From: a virus
Length of the DNA stretch: 24,183 bases
Direction: 5' to 3' (one strand)
Virus record (IMG/VR): IMGVR_UViG_3300042988_002075
Location: 1-24,183 of that record
Part shown: piece by piece, positions 14,545 to 20,719 of the stretch
How positions within the stretch are numbered: position 1 is the stretch's first letter
How the letters are laid out: every line of letters starts with the position of its first letter
The notes under the pieces: model-generated
The model's input: the letters and a program-made list of their open reading frames with translations, nothing else
Told to the model about the DNA's origin: nothing
The model's database searches: none
Program-made: the position numbers and the translations under genes

Positions 14545-14564
14545 TCATGGGTGGTCACCCATGA
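14545..14564 (-). terminator. Probable intrinsic terminator
   Basis: TCATGGGTG-GT-CACCCATGA is a perfect inverted repeat 17 bp past the stop of the 142-residue gene. On the minus strand it is followed by ACTTTTTCGCTTT. The stem is strong but the T tract is imperfect, and it overlaps an alternative pairing with the 14.48-kb hairpin. Confidence 0.65.
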
Positions 14565-14581
14565 CCATGCTTCCTCTCATA

Positions 14582-15010
14582 TTATCCTTTAAAATCATTG
14601 ATGTTGAAGCCATCTTCATCGCCTTCATCTTCTGATAAACCAAGGTCATTTTTAACTTGGTCACGAAGTGCTTCAAGTTTGTCAATGTCTCCATTCTTTA
14701 AAGCTTCACGTGCTTGCTCTTCAAAGTTTCTGATTTTGTCAACCATTTCTTTTGGAAGCTTGTTCATCATGCGTGATGCATCTTCAATACTTTGAAACTT
14801 TTCGTGAATAGAATCACGTGCTTCTTCCAATTTTGCAATTGCAAGATCCAACATTCCTAGTGTTTGAAAAGGAGTACCTTTTACTTTAACAGCACTTCCA
14901 ACAGGAAGACCGTTTTCATCTGCTTCAATACAGATTAACACATGATCATTAAAAGATTTACTTTTTTCTTCTAGGTCATGCAATTGCGATAAAATTGAAT
15001 TTTTGGACAT
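14582..15010 (-). CDS. Coiled-coil hypothetical protein, 142 aa
   Basis: This acidic helical protein has an N-terminal coiled coil (ILSQLHDLEEKSKSFNDH), a short beta segment VLICIEADENGLPVGSAVKV, and then long helices to the end. The tail is Asp/Glu-rich (LGLSEDEGDEDGFNINDFKG). The middle 'KGTPFQTLGMLDLAIAKLEE' looks conserved, but I do not know the family. It starts 11 bp after the winged-helix gene and ends before a probable terminator. Confidence 0.65.
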   Translation of the reverse strand: MSKNSILSQLHDLEEKSKSFNDHVLICIEADENGLPVGSAVKVKGTPFQTLGMLDLAIAKLEEARDSIHEKFQSIEDASRMMNKLPKEMVDKIRNFEEQAREALKNGDIDKLEALRDQVKNDLGLSEDEGDEDGFNINDFKG

Positions 15011-15021
15011 AATTATTGATT

Positions 15022-15297
15022 TTAAGAGTTTTTACGTTTATCCATCAAATTGTAGGTGATGGTTTTCCTTTGAGTTGGGTCATACAACCTTTGTATAACA
15101 CCCTTTTCTATTAATTCTTTGAGCAGACGTTGGACAGTACTTTTACTTTTGCCAGACATCTTTGAAAGAGTTGATAATGCGGGATAGCAGTAATCTTTGC
15201 TCCCACAAAGCGAACAAACAATGGCGTATAGTCCTTTTGCTTCTAAAGAAATTAACTCAGAATAGGACACAACATTGTTTATTCTACCGTAGTTCAT
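15022..15297 (-). CDS. Winged helix-turn-helix protein
   Basis: After MNYGRINNVVSYSELISLEA the protein has KGLYAIVCSLCGSKDYCYPA, then LSTLSKMSGKSKSTVQRLLKEL and EKGVIQRLY. This is the replication-initiator-like / DnaD-like wHTH layout: first helix 'AKGLYAxL', recognition helix 'SxSTVxRxLKEL' and a wing. It likely binds DNA as a regulator or replication factor. I start at the ATG at 15297, giving 91 aa and a 14-bp overlap; the longer frame begins with TTG inside the upstream gene. The wing ends in a basic tail (NLMDKRKNS). Confidence 0.8.
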   Translation of the reverse strand: MNYGRINNVVSYSELISLEAKGLYAIVCSLCGSKDYCYPALSTLSKMSGKSKSTVQRLLKELIEKGVIQRLYDPTQRKTITYNLMDKRKNS

Positions 15298-15607
15298 CTG
15301 CAAGTTGTTTAAAGTTATCGTCACATTCTTGTAATAGCTCAACAATGGGCCCAAGCTTTGCAACAACTGCTTTTGACAACTTGTAATACTCAGTAGATTT
15401 AAACTTCTGAATGTGCTCGTCTGATACTTGCATAACTGCTGTGCCTTTGCCCATTGGCGTATTCACAACTTTAGAGATTTGGTTCTTACTTAATCCTTCT
15501 TCAAGGTCATCTATATACTTTTTGAAGCGATAATAGATGATCATGATTTCAGAATTGCTAAGTCCACCATATTTGATGGACTCAGCTGTTTCTTCTGTTT
15601 TAACCAT
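15284..15607 (-). CDS. Hypothetical helical protein, 107 aa
   Basis: This mainly helical protein contains LSNSEIMIIYYRFKKYIDD, then QISKVVNTPMGKGTAVMQVSD and a C-terminal helix to LADELR. The family was not recognised. Its start shares one base with the upstream stop and its end overlaps the winged-helix gene, so the three genes from 16146 to 15022 are tightly coupled and probably function together. Confidence 0.65.
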   Translation of the reverse strand: MVKTEETAESIKYGGLSNSEIMIIYYRFKKYIDDLEEGLSKNQISKVVNTPMGKGTAVMQVSDEHIQKFKSTEYYKLSKAVVAKLGPIVELLQECDDNFKQLADELR

Positions 15608-16146
15608 TAGATTGATACATTTTGAATTGTAATTGAATGAAAGTTTTTAGGTAATAGCTTACGTCTGATAAACTCGTCAATCACTTCTTTAGTTGATATA
15701 CCAAGACTTCTCAGTGTAATGTTCTTAGGTAATTCCAAGAACCAATCATGATCTTTAGAACCAATGTTAAATGACGGGAAAATAGCGTTCATCAGCTTTG
15801 TTTCAGCGTGATAATACTTTTTAGCCTTCATTATGTGTAAAGCTCTTTTAGCTTTTTTGTAGTCTTCAACAATTTTTGACAATGCTGAAGGTGACAACGA
15901 TGCAATTTGTTCAGGTGCATACTCTTTCAACCCATACATCAAACGTCTAAACATTTGGCGTTGAACCATGTTTAGATGATATTTTTCTAAATCTGTGCTT
16001 GTTTTTGCAATGTGTGCAGGCTTGTAGTTTGATTTAGATTGAAATGTTTGAGCATAGCGTTCCATTTGAACTTTGCCAGTGTTGTCATAAGACACAAGAC
16101 CTTGTGCCGTTGCTGTGATGTTAGTAAATTTCTTCATTGTAGACAT
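15607..16146 (-). CDS. Basic hypothetical protein, 179 aa
   Basis: This is a lysine/arginine-rich, helical protein (LNMVQRQMFRRLMYGLKEYA; VEDYKKAKRALHIMKAKKYY). The C-terminal part has LPKNITLRSLGISTKEVIDEF. Basic character and position directly before the winged-helix gene suggest nucleic-acid binding, but I see no recognised motif. It lies 56 bp after a terminator, so a promoter for this three-gene unit may sit in 16147-16200, although I cannot point to a convincing one. Confidence 0.65.
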   Translation of the reverse strand: MSTMKKFTNITATAQGLVSYDNTGKVQMERYAQTFQSKSNYKPAHIAKTSTDLEKYHLNMVQRQMFRRLMYGLKEYAPEQIASLSPSALSKIVEDYKKAKRALHIMKAKKYYHAETKLMNAIFPSFNIGSKDHDWFLELPKNITLRSLGISTKEVIDEFIRRKLLPKNFHSITIQNVSI

Positions 16147-16201
16147 TTTAAGAGTAAATTTTAAGAAGTAACGCTTGATGCGTTGTAATTGTCAAAAGAA
16201 A

Positions 16202-16223
16202 AGCCTGGTGTTTCCACCAAGCT
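16202..16223 (-). terminator. Intrinsic terminator with GAAA loop
   Basis: The minus-strand RNA AGCUUGGUG-GAAA-CACCAGGCU is a 9-bp stem with one U-G pair and a GNRA tetraloop, followed by UUUCUUUU. It lies 6 bp after the stop of the 67-residue membrane protein. Confidence 0.9.
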
Positions 16224-16229
16224 CTTCAC

Positions 16230-16433
16230 TTATTTTCTGTAGATTACAGTATCTAAATCAAAAAGATTTGAGACAAGCTGTACAAAAAGAATAGGAACCA
16301 TTGTAAAAGGGGCTAATATAAACATCAGCAAATCTCCTACAGTAAGCATCTCATCTTTAGAGATTGTCATAACCATAAATGCAAATCCCATTGCATAGGT
16401 TAATAGCAAATAAATAATCAAAACAAATTCCAT
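16230..16433 (-). CDS. Two-helix membrane protein, 67 aa
   Basis: Hydrophobic stretches at residues 2-23 and 34-56 predict two transmembrane helices separated by a short charged loop (TISKDEM). It is two genes downstream of a signal-anchored glucosaminidase, so a holin-like or lysis-accessory role is possible, but no family signature supports it. The start follows the upstream stop by 1 bp. Confidence 0.65.
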   Translation of the reverse strand: MEFVLIIYLLLTYAMGFAFMVMTISKDEMLTVGDLLMFILAPFTMVPILFVQLVSNLFDLDTVIYRK

Positions 16434-16434
16434 T

Positions 16435-16626
16435 TTAATCTTTCTTTAGGTTAATGTGATTTTGTACATTCTCATGTACATCTTGTTGTACAGATTCTTG
16501 TTTTAAAGACTCTGCATACTGCTTTTCTTCCAGATACTTATTGTACCAGTACTCATCATCAAAATGAGGATCGTTTTGAATCTCTTGCTCACGCTTCAGC
16601 ATGAACACTTCTTTCATTCTTCCCAT
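16435..16626 (-). CDS. Hypothetical charged protein, up to 63 aa
   Basis: This hydrophilic helical protein contains NDPHFDDEYWYNKYLEEKQYAE and a Gln/Asn/His-rich end. Three in-frame ATG codons (16626, 16617, 16602) are possible starts. The last would reduce the overlap with the upstream gene from 38 to 14 bp, which is more like the other junctions here. Family unknown. Confidence 0.55.
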   Translation of the reverse strand: MGRMKEVFMLKREQEIQNDPHFDDEYWYNKYLEEKQYAESLKQESVQQDVHENVQNHINLKKD

Positions 16627-16924
16627 TGGCTTCTAATTTATTTAGTTTAATCATTCCATGTTTGGGATTCTGTAAGTCCATCAAGAAGTATTCATTGTCA
16701 ATGTCATACAAGTATTCAGGAGAAGCAAAATTCATTGCATCTTTCATACTGTAAAATTCTCTTGATTTGAATTCTCTTGAGGATCTATTCATGACTAAGA
16801 TTTTATACTTAGGCATGGGAACATCGTCAATTGCTTTGACTTTCTGAACAATGCGATCAAATTCCTCTTTGGAAGTTATCAGCAAGTTCTTTAACTTTAC
16901 TAACATAGCTGGGTGATTCTGCAT
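16589..16924 (-). CDS. Hypothetical protein, up to 111 aa
   Basis: The core reads PKYKILVMNRSSREFKSREF, then YSMKDAMNFASPEYLYD, a beta-beta-alpha arrangement seen in small phage proteins of unknown role. The start is uncertain. ATG at 16924 or 16906 overlaps the glucosaminidase gene by 50-68 bp, which is long for this genome. ATG at 16816 would begin exactly at the conserved-looking core and leave a 40-bp gap. I give the longest frame. Confidence 0.55.
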   Translation of the reverse strand: MQNHPAMLVKLKNLLITSKEEFDRIVQKVKAIDDVPMPKYKILVMNRSSREFKSREFYSMKDAMNFASPEYLYDIDNEYFLMDLQNPKHGMIKLNKLEANGKNERSVHAEA

Positions 16925-17420
16925 AATTTTCTTTTAAGTATTGATAATAGCCTTCTTCAGTTCTAATCTTTGTAAGAAATGCACATTGAAACAATGCGTA
17001 ATCAACTACACTTTCACGCCAATGACCATAGACAGCATGACCTAAGTCAGTACCAAGGTTTGTTGTTGCGCGAACTTTTGCTTCTTTCATTCCAAACAGA
17101 TTGTTATTAGAATTAAAGATTTTGCTTTGAAAGTTTCCTGTTTCAAGTACAGCTTGAGCGTATACTATATGAGGAAATCTGATATTCAATTGCAATAGAT
17201 ACTCTTTGAACTTTTCTTCAGAGAATTTGTCATTTTCTCTAATGATTATCATTCGTTCTTCAGGTGTAACTGTACCTGTAGCATGAGCTTTGTACCCTCT
17301 GTAGTGACCTGTTGTATAAGATACAAGAGTAGTAAATACAATTGCAGCTAATATAAAAGCACTAGTTTTGAAAAACACTGACTCAAACTTGAGTGTTGTC
17401 CTGTTAAATTTGTAAATCAT
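16857..17420 (-). CDS. Signal-anchored glucosaminidase-type peptidoglycan hydrolase
   Basis: Residues 17-36 form one transmembrane helix after a short basic start, placing the enzyme domain in the periplasm. From about residue 66 the sequence has the GH73-type glucosaminidase features: the segment IVYAQAVLETGNFQSKIF with the likely catalytic Glu93, then NNLFGMK and a YGHWRESVVDYALFQ segment with the conserved Trp-x-x-Ser-x-x-Asp-Tyr. The predicted reaction is hydrolysis of GlcNAc-MurNAc bonds. In a phage this suggests a signal-anchored endolysin or wall-remodelling enzyme. I start at the ATG at 17420; the frame extends to a TTG at 17528, but that would run into another reading frame with coding character. 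Confidence 0.88.
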   Translation of the reverse strand: MIYKFNRTTLKFESVFFKTSAFILAAIVFTTLVSYTTGHYRGYKAHATGTVTPEERMIIIRENDKFSEEKFKEYLLQLNIRFPHIVYAQAVLETGNFQSKIFNSNNNLFGMKEAKVRATTNLGTDLGHAVYGHWRESVVDYALFQCAFLTKIRTEEGYYQYLKENYAESPSYVSKVKELADNFQRGI

Positions 17421-17518
17421 CTTCTGAGAATTTAAGTTAAACAATAATGAGTATATATTTACAGGCTGCAAGAAAACAAACGTTTTATTCTGTTTCTCAC
17501 AACCTGATTGAGTTTGCT

Positions 17519-17695
17519 CTATTCCCAAGGGAGCTTTTCATTACCTGAAATAGAGTCTTTTAGTAAATCAACATAGCGACACTCCTTGATACTAACCAGA
17601 TCAATTGCGTGTGTTCTTGAAAGACGGCAAACAATACTCTTACAATTGTTTACCCTATCTACTATGTGATTGACCTTTCTAGCAGCACAAAAAAT
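17519..17695 (-). CDS. Open frame without ATG, 58 codons (gene remnant or ATT start)
   Basis: A stop-free frame runs from the 3' end of tRNA-Leu to a TAG at 17519-17521. It reads FCAARKVNHIVDRVNN, then CRLSRTHAIDLVSIKEC and ends GNEKLPWE, which looks like real protein. It has no ATG, GTG or TTG in frame; the first plausible codon is an ATT at 17695. Either it uses this rare start, or the tRNA has replaced the 5' part of an older gene. Family unknown. The rest of 17421-17518 shows no gene. Confidence 0.4.
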   Translation of the reverse strand: MFCAARKVNHIVDRVNNCKSIVCRLSRTHAIDLVSIKECRYVDLLKDSISGNEKLPWE

Positions 17696-17698
17696 TGT

Positions 17699-17783
17699 AC
17701 CTCAGACAGGAATTGAACCTGCACGATCATCACTGATCAAGGGATTTTAAGTCCCTCGTGTCTACCACTTTCACCACTGAGGT
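17699..17783 (-). tRNA. tRNA-Leu(TAA)
   Basis: An 85-nt class II tRNA. The acceptor stem is ACCTCAG/CTGAGGT, the D loop carries the conserved GG, and the anticodon arm is AGGGA-CTTAAAA-TCCCT with anticodon TAA (reads UUA). There is a variable arm (GATCA...TGATC) and a T arm, GCAGG-TTCAATT-CCTGT. The discriminator base is A at 17698. CCA is not encoded. UUA is a favoured codon in AT-rich phages. Confidence 0.95.
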
Positions 17784-17788
17784 TTAAT

Positions 17789-17962
17789 TTATCTTTTCAT
17801 CTTACGAGCTACTTTATACATAGCGCGGTTGGTTTGATAATGACAAAGCTTAGAGTATAGAAGCTCTATAGCATGCCACTTAGTACAAGCATACACAGAT
17901 TGTTTGTATACTTGACCATCAGGCATAGTTACCTGAATAGGGAAAGAACTCATTGCTTCCAT
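17789..17962 (-). CDS. Hypothetical protein, 57 aa
   Basis: An ATG at 17962 opens a 57-residue frame: MEAMSSFPIQVTMPDGQVYK, then SVYACTKWHAIELLYSKLC and a basic end (YKVARKMKR). A beta-hairpin followed by a helix is the likely shape. It fills the space between the HNH gene and tRNA-Leu, with its stop 5 bp before the tRNA. A second ATG three codons in is an alternative start. No family was recognised. Confidence 0.6.
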   Translation of the reverse strand: MEAMSSFPIQVTMPDGQVYKQSVYACTKWHAIELLYSKLCHYQTNRAMYKVARKMKR

Positions 17963-17972
17963 ACTTTAAGTT

Positions 17973-18422
17973 TTAATAGGTTTCTAAAAAAGATATGTCA
18001 AGGGTGTAATTGTTTTTGGAGCGACTTCTCCATATTTCAAATGCTTCATTAAGCATAGCACCTGCTTCTTCAACAGAGATTTGGTTGACTCTTTGAAGTT
18101 GCTTTAGAACTATACCTAACTTACCATTCATTTGGGCTAATCCTGGATGCTTGACTAAATGACAATAAGGACAAAGACTAACAAGACCTGTTAGAGTCTG
18201 AGTAAGTGCTTGATCATCATACTGCCAAATCTCATGACATTCTAGTTTATGCTTGTAACCTTGGTTAGTACCAACGTCACCACATACTTCACAAACGTGA
18301 TTAGCGTTCTCATAAGACTTCTTGCGTATGCGGTCCCACTCTGCTTTAGAGACATTAGACCTTACATTACTATACCAAGAAGTCTTAGGAACAAGTTCAA
18401 TTGTTAGTTTAGTTGTATGCAT
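17973..18422 (-). CDS. HNH-type nuclease-like protein
   Basis: After a KTSWYSNVRSNVSKAEWDRI segment typical of a phage family, the protein has CEVCGD (Cys44, Cys47), LECHEIWQYDD (Cys62, His63) and LCPYCHLVKHPG (Cys84, Cys87, His88, His92). This is a zinc-supported beta-beta-alpha metal fold of the HNH type. The His63...His88 pair is in place, although the central Asn is not obvious. It may be a free-standing endonuclease or a nuclease-derived DNA-binding protein. I start at the ATG at 18422 (149 aa), which overlaps the lipoprotein gene by 14 bp; the longer frame starts with GTG. Confidence 0.8.
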   Translation of the reverse strand: MHTTKLTIELVPKTSWYSNVRSNVSKAEWDRIRKKSYENANHVCEVCGDVGTNQGYKHKLECHEIWQYDDQALTQTLTGLVSLCPYCHLVKHPGLAQMNGKLGIVLKQLQRVNQISVEEAGAMLNEAFEIWRSRSKNNYTLDISFLETY

Positions 18423-18558
18423 CGCACTTAACATGTTTATGCTTTTCAGCTTTGAGAGGTTTGTAATGAGTTTTATATGCATCACAAGTTACGTACTTGG
18501 TTCCACCACATGATGAGAGAACAATAGCAACAATTACAAGGGTGATTAACTTTTTCAT
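18409..18558 (-). CDS. Small lipoprotein, 49 aa
   Basis: MKKLITLVIVAIVLSSCGGT is a clear type II signal peptide: two lysines, a hydrophobic core and the LSSC lipobox with Cys17. The mature 33 residues are basic and contain the tetrapeptide CDAY twice (residues 25-28 and 45-48), with Lys/His between. Tiny lipoproteins of this kind are common in Bacteroidota and their phages, sometimes in lysis regions. The glucosaminidase lies about 1 kb further on in the same direction. The frame extends to a GTG at 18657, but the signal peptide fixes the start at 18558. Confidence 0.8.
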   Translation of the reverse strand: MKKLITLVIVAIVLSSCGGTKYVTCDAYKTHYKPLKAEKHKHVKCDAYN

Positions 18559-18601
18559 ATTTAACTGATTTTGAGGGTTTATAAAGAAAGCGGATGCTCT
18601 T

Positions 18602-18634
18602 ATACTATAGGAAGAGATAAAGAACATACTATAG
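18602..18634. repeat. Direct repeat ATACTATAG x2
   Basis: ATACTATAG occurs at 18602-18610 and 18626-18634, 24 bp apart, in the 98-bp gap before the lipoprotein gene. The spacing is a little over two helical turns, as for a pair of protein-binding sites. No promoter consensus is obvious beside it. Confidence 0.4.
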
Positions 18635-18656
18635 AGAGTAATAAAGAAACAACTCA

Positions 18657-18779
18657 CTACATACCATCATGTGGATACCTAGGTATACCATACACAATAG
18701 AGTTATATATGACTAAGGCAAGTATAGTAGTAAGAACTACAAACATTACACTTAGTCTTAACTTATCAGATCTTGACAT
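18657..18779 (-). CDS. Small membrane protein, 40 aa
   Basis: The ATG at 18779 begins MSRSDKLRLSVMFVVLTTIL. Residues 9-28 form one transmembrane helix after a basic start, followed by a short tail NSIVYGIPRYPHDGM. The positive-inside rule predicts a cytoplasmic N-terminus. An overlapping plus-strand frame at 18571-18804 is a shadow. Function unknown. Confidence 0.6.
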   Translation of the reverse strand: MSRSDKLRLSVMFVVLTTILALVIYNSIVYGIPRYPHDGM

Positions 18780-19012
18780 GTTAGTTTATTTGAATGAATA
18801 CTAATATTATAGCTATCTAGTGACACGTGTGACACTGTTTTCTGAGAATTTTTTTTGACTAATATATGTGGAGAGGTGGAACTCTCATCCACTCTCTCGC
18901 ACACAATTAATTGTTTTTCAACTACTTACAAAGAAGTTTTTAATTACTTCTAGATACTTTGTCATGTGACACCTAAGTTTACCCCATGTTAATTAGAAAA
19001 AACTGCAGAAGA
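18780..19012. other. 233-bp region without a gene
   Basis: I see no convincing coding sequence on either strand. It holds a near-palindrome, AGTGACACGTGTGACACT (18819-18836), with a perfect ACACGTGT core. It also holds a bulged hairpin (GAGAGGTGG at 18871-18879 with CCAC at 18889-18892 and CTCTC at 18894-18898). It is probably the leader and promoter region for the minus-strand genes that follow. Confidence 0.5.
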
Positions 19013-19033
19013 TACAGGGCATTACACCCTGTA
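19013..19033 (-). terminator. Intrinsic terminator after paralogue A
   Basis: TACAGGG and CCCTGTA form a perfect 7-bp stem with a 7-nt loop about 20 bp past the stop. On the minus strand a GTTTTTTC tract follows after about a dozen bases. Confidence 0.75.
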
Positions 19034-19053
19034 CCAACTACAATTAGTTCATA

Positions 19054-19545
19054 TTATTGGAATGAAGCGCTGTTAGCAGTAAGTGCTTTACTCTCTACTA
19101 CAGCAGTTACGTTGTCGTGTGCTACTTTTACATCAGTATCAGTACCACTTCCATCATAACTTGTGAAACGCAAAATGCGTTCTCCACCAAGAGTTAACTC
19201 AATACCATCTGCACCTGCGCGTTTTACGTAAGGAGCAATAGCATCTTCATAAGCTAATTCTTTATTGAAGAACTTTGCAGCAATATCTTCTGGCACTTCG
19301 CTTTCAAGATATTCTTTTACTACAATTGCACCTGGCAATTGAAGACTTTTGTGAGCGCTAACAAACTTGGTTAACAAGTCCATTTTAGCACGCAATAGAG
19401 TAGAGCGTTTGCTCTCTCTAATCCAACCACCGTCAACAGTGATTGCAGTTTGTTGAAGCTGAACATAACCATATTCAGCGTTGTTCTGATAAGCAGTGAT
19501 TACACTACCTGTCTTTGAGTTAGGAACGATTTGTACTTGAGACAT
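19054..19545 (-). CDS. Paralogue A of a duplicated phage protein, 163 aa
   Basis: This protein is a clear paralogue of the gene at 20141-20635. Both begin with xVQIxPxxxTGxxIxAYxNN, have a GGWxR...RSxLLRA helix start and share VVKE..ESEVPE. The C-terminal third is almost identical, including LAYEDAIAPYVKRAG and DGIELTLGGERILRFT. The predicted fold is alpha/beta and soluble; I do not recognise the family. Each copy has its own terminator and the same upstream motif, suggesting strong or specially timed expression. No cysteine or catalytic pattern is visible, so a binding or structural role is more likely than an enzyme. Confidence 0.8.
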   Translation of the reverse strand: MSQVQIVPNSKTGSVITAYQNNAEYGYVQLQQTAITVDGGWIRESKRSTLLRAKMDLLTKFVSAHKSLQLPGAIVVKEYLESEVPEDIAAKFFNKELAYEDAIAPYVKRAGADGIELTLGGERILRFTSYDGSGTDTDVKVAHDNVTAVVESKALTANSASFQ

Positions 19546-19586
19546 AATTCTAATTTTTAATTGTTAATACTTTAATGATTTGGGGG

Positions 19587-19624
19587 TTTAGGTGTTGTTG
19601 TATTCAGGGGTAATTAAGGTGTTG
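19587..19624 (-). promoter_or_regulatory. Repeated motif, two copies, upstream of paralogue A
   Basis: On the minus strand CAACACCTAAA (19587-19597, followed by CCCCC) lies 42 bp before the start codon, and CAACACCTTAA (19614-19624) lies 27 bp further upstream. The same motif occurs before four other genes in the next 1.6 kb. It is probably a promoter element or regulator site; the exact role is unknown. Confidence 0.6.
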
Positions 19625-19700
19625 AGTTTGGCTTGAGAAAAAACTGTTCTGTTGTTTTTGTCTTTGGGATACTCAACCACCCCAACCTGTTTATTTGAAA

Positions 19701-19732
19701 AAACTGAGGAAAGATAATTCTCTCCTCAGTTT
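19701..19732 (-). terminator. Intrinsic terminator after the 98-aa gene
   Basis: AAACTGAGGA and TCCTCAGTTT form a perfect 10-bp stem with a 12-nt loop. The minus-strand 3' side runs on as TTTC. It starts 8 bp after the stop codon. Confidence 0.9.
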
Positions 19733-19739
19733 CTAAGTT

Positions 19740-20036
19740 TTAATGACAGTACATTACATCATCTTCAATGCGAAAGTACACGCTTGCATTTCTGAAGCGA
19801 AACTTACCATTGTCAGTGTCGTGCCACTGTATAAGTGTTGTGAAGTCTAACAACTCAATTCTGTAAAGTATTGTCCAAGAGTTGTTAATCTTTCTTGTTA
19901 CTACTTCCTCAGATTTGTTGTCAAGGAATGGTCTGAGAACATCACCACCTCTGCTGTATGCAGATAATGATATGTAAGCAACGTTCTCAAATGGGTTAAC
20001 TTCAATTTTTTTTCCAATGTTAAAGTGAGTCATCAT
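19740..20036 (-). CDS. Hypothetical beta-rich protein, 98 aa
   Basis: The pattern of short hydrophobic strands (KKIEVNPFENVAYISLSAYS, then TILYRIELLDFTTLIQW and FRFRNASVYFRIEDDVMYCH) suggests an all-beta domain. No family was recognised. It is a single-gene unit between its own terminator and an upstream motif copy. Two consecutive ATG codons (20036, 20033) could serve as start. Confidence 0.65.
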   Translation of the reverse strand: MMTHFNIGKKIEVNPFENVAYISLSAYSRGGDVLRPFLDNKSEEVVTRKINNSWTILYRIELLDFTTLIQWHDTDNGKFRFRNASVYFRIEDDVMYCH

Positions 20037-20071
20037 GATATATAAGATTTAAATGTTGAGTATTATAGGAG

Positions 20072-20082
20072 TTAAGGTGTTC
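20072..20082 (-). promoter_or_regulatory. Repeated upstream motif
   Basis: GAACACCTTAA, followed by CTCC on the minus strand, lies 36 bp before the ATG of the 98-residue gene. It matches the motif before the neighbouring units at all but one or two positions. Confidence 0.55.
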
Positions 20083-20104
20083 TAATGGAATATTAATAAA
20101 GAGA

Positions 20105-20128
20105 ACCAGACCCTGTGTAGAGTCTGGT
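20105..20128 (-). terminator. Intrinsic terminator after paralogue B
   Basis: ACCAGAC and GTCTGGT form a 7-bp stem with a 10-nt loop, followed on the minus strand by TCTCTTTATT. It lies 12 bp past the stop. Confidence 0.8.
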
Positions 20129-20140
20129 CTCTTCAATTAG

Positions 20141-20635
20141 TTATTCAGGTAATGCAGCGCCAGTAGCTGTCACGTTAGCACGTGCTTCTACCACAGCTCC
20201 AACATTATCATGAGCTACGCGGATGTCTTGGTCATTACCAGATCCGTCATAGTCAGTGAAACGCAAGATACGCTCACCACCTAAAGTTAGCTCAATGCCG
20301 TCTTTACCAGCACGCTTAACATATGGTGCAATAGCGTCCTCATATGCAAGGTTCTTGTTAAAGCGAGATGCAAAGTTCTCAGGCACTTCAGACTCTACAA
20401 ATTCCTTTACAACAATACGTCCTGGAATAGCACCAGACTTACCATATACTTGAACGAATTTTTCAAGCAATGATACTTCAGCGCGCAATAGCGCACTACG
20501 TACTTTGTTACGCACCCAGCCACCTTCAACACTCATCTCTTCAGATTGTAGTGTGATGTAACCGTAAGCAGGATTGTTTTTGTAGGCGTTAATGATTGCG
20601 CCAGTTTCAGATGGTTTAATTTGTACTTTGTTCAT
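20141..20635 (-). CDS. Paralogue B of a duplicated phage protein, 164 aa
   Basis: This is the second copy of the family at 19054-19545, with the same length and layout. N-terminal MNKVQIKPSETGAIINAYKN, then GGWVRNKVRSALLRA, VVKEFVESEVPENFA and the near-identical C-terminal block around LAYEDAIAPYVKRAGKDGIE. The N-terminal third and the extreme C-terminus diverge more, so the shared block is probably the functional core. The two genes are separated by the unrelated 98-aa gene, so the duplication is either old or the insertion came later. Family and function are unknown to me. Confidence 0.8.
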   Translation of the reverse strand: MNKVQIKPSETGAIINAYKNNPAYGYITLQSEEMSVEGGWVRNKVRSALLRAEVSLLEKFVQVYGKSGAIPGRIVVKEFVESEVPENFASRFNKNLAYEDAIAPYVKRAGKDGIELTLGGERILRFTDYDGSGNDQDIRVAHDNVGAVVEARANVTATGAALPE

Positions 20636-20673
20636 GATTTTTGATTTTAAATTGTTATTGATTTATTAAGGAT

Positions 20674-20684
20674 TTAAGTTGTTG
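20674..20684 (-). promoter_or_regulatory. Repeated upstream motif
   Basis: CAACAACTTAA, followed by ATCCTTAA on the minus strand, lies 39 bp before the ATG of paralogue B. It directly follows the hairpin at 20687-20719 that closes the previous unit. Confidence 0.55.
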
Positions 20685-20686
20685 AA

Positions 20687-20719
20687 GGATGTAGGAAGAT
20701 TATTTCTCTTCCCACATCC
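20687..20719 (-). terminator. Hairpin overlapping the end of the 75-aa gene
   Basis: GGATGTAGGAAGA pairs with TCTTCCCACATCC at 12 of 13 positions across a 7-nt loop. The stem includes the last codons and the stop of the 75-residue gene. No T tract follows; the sequence runs straight into the upstream motif of paralogue B. It may end or stabilise the transcript. Confidence 0.55.

Noticed and set aside
18571-18804. Plus-strand 77-codon open frame
   Set aside because: It overlaps the minus-strand 40-aa membrane gene and its leader, has no A/T leader, and would be the only plus-strand gene in 23 kb of minus-strand genes.
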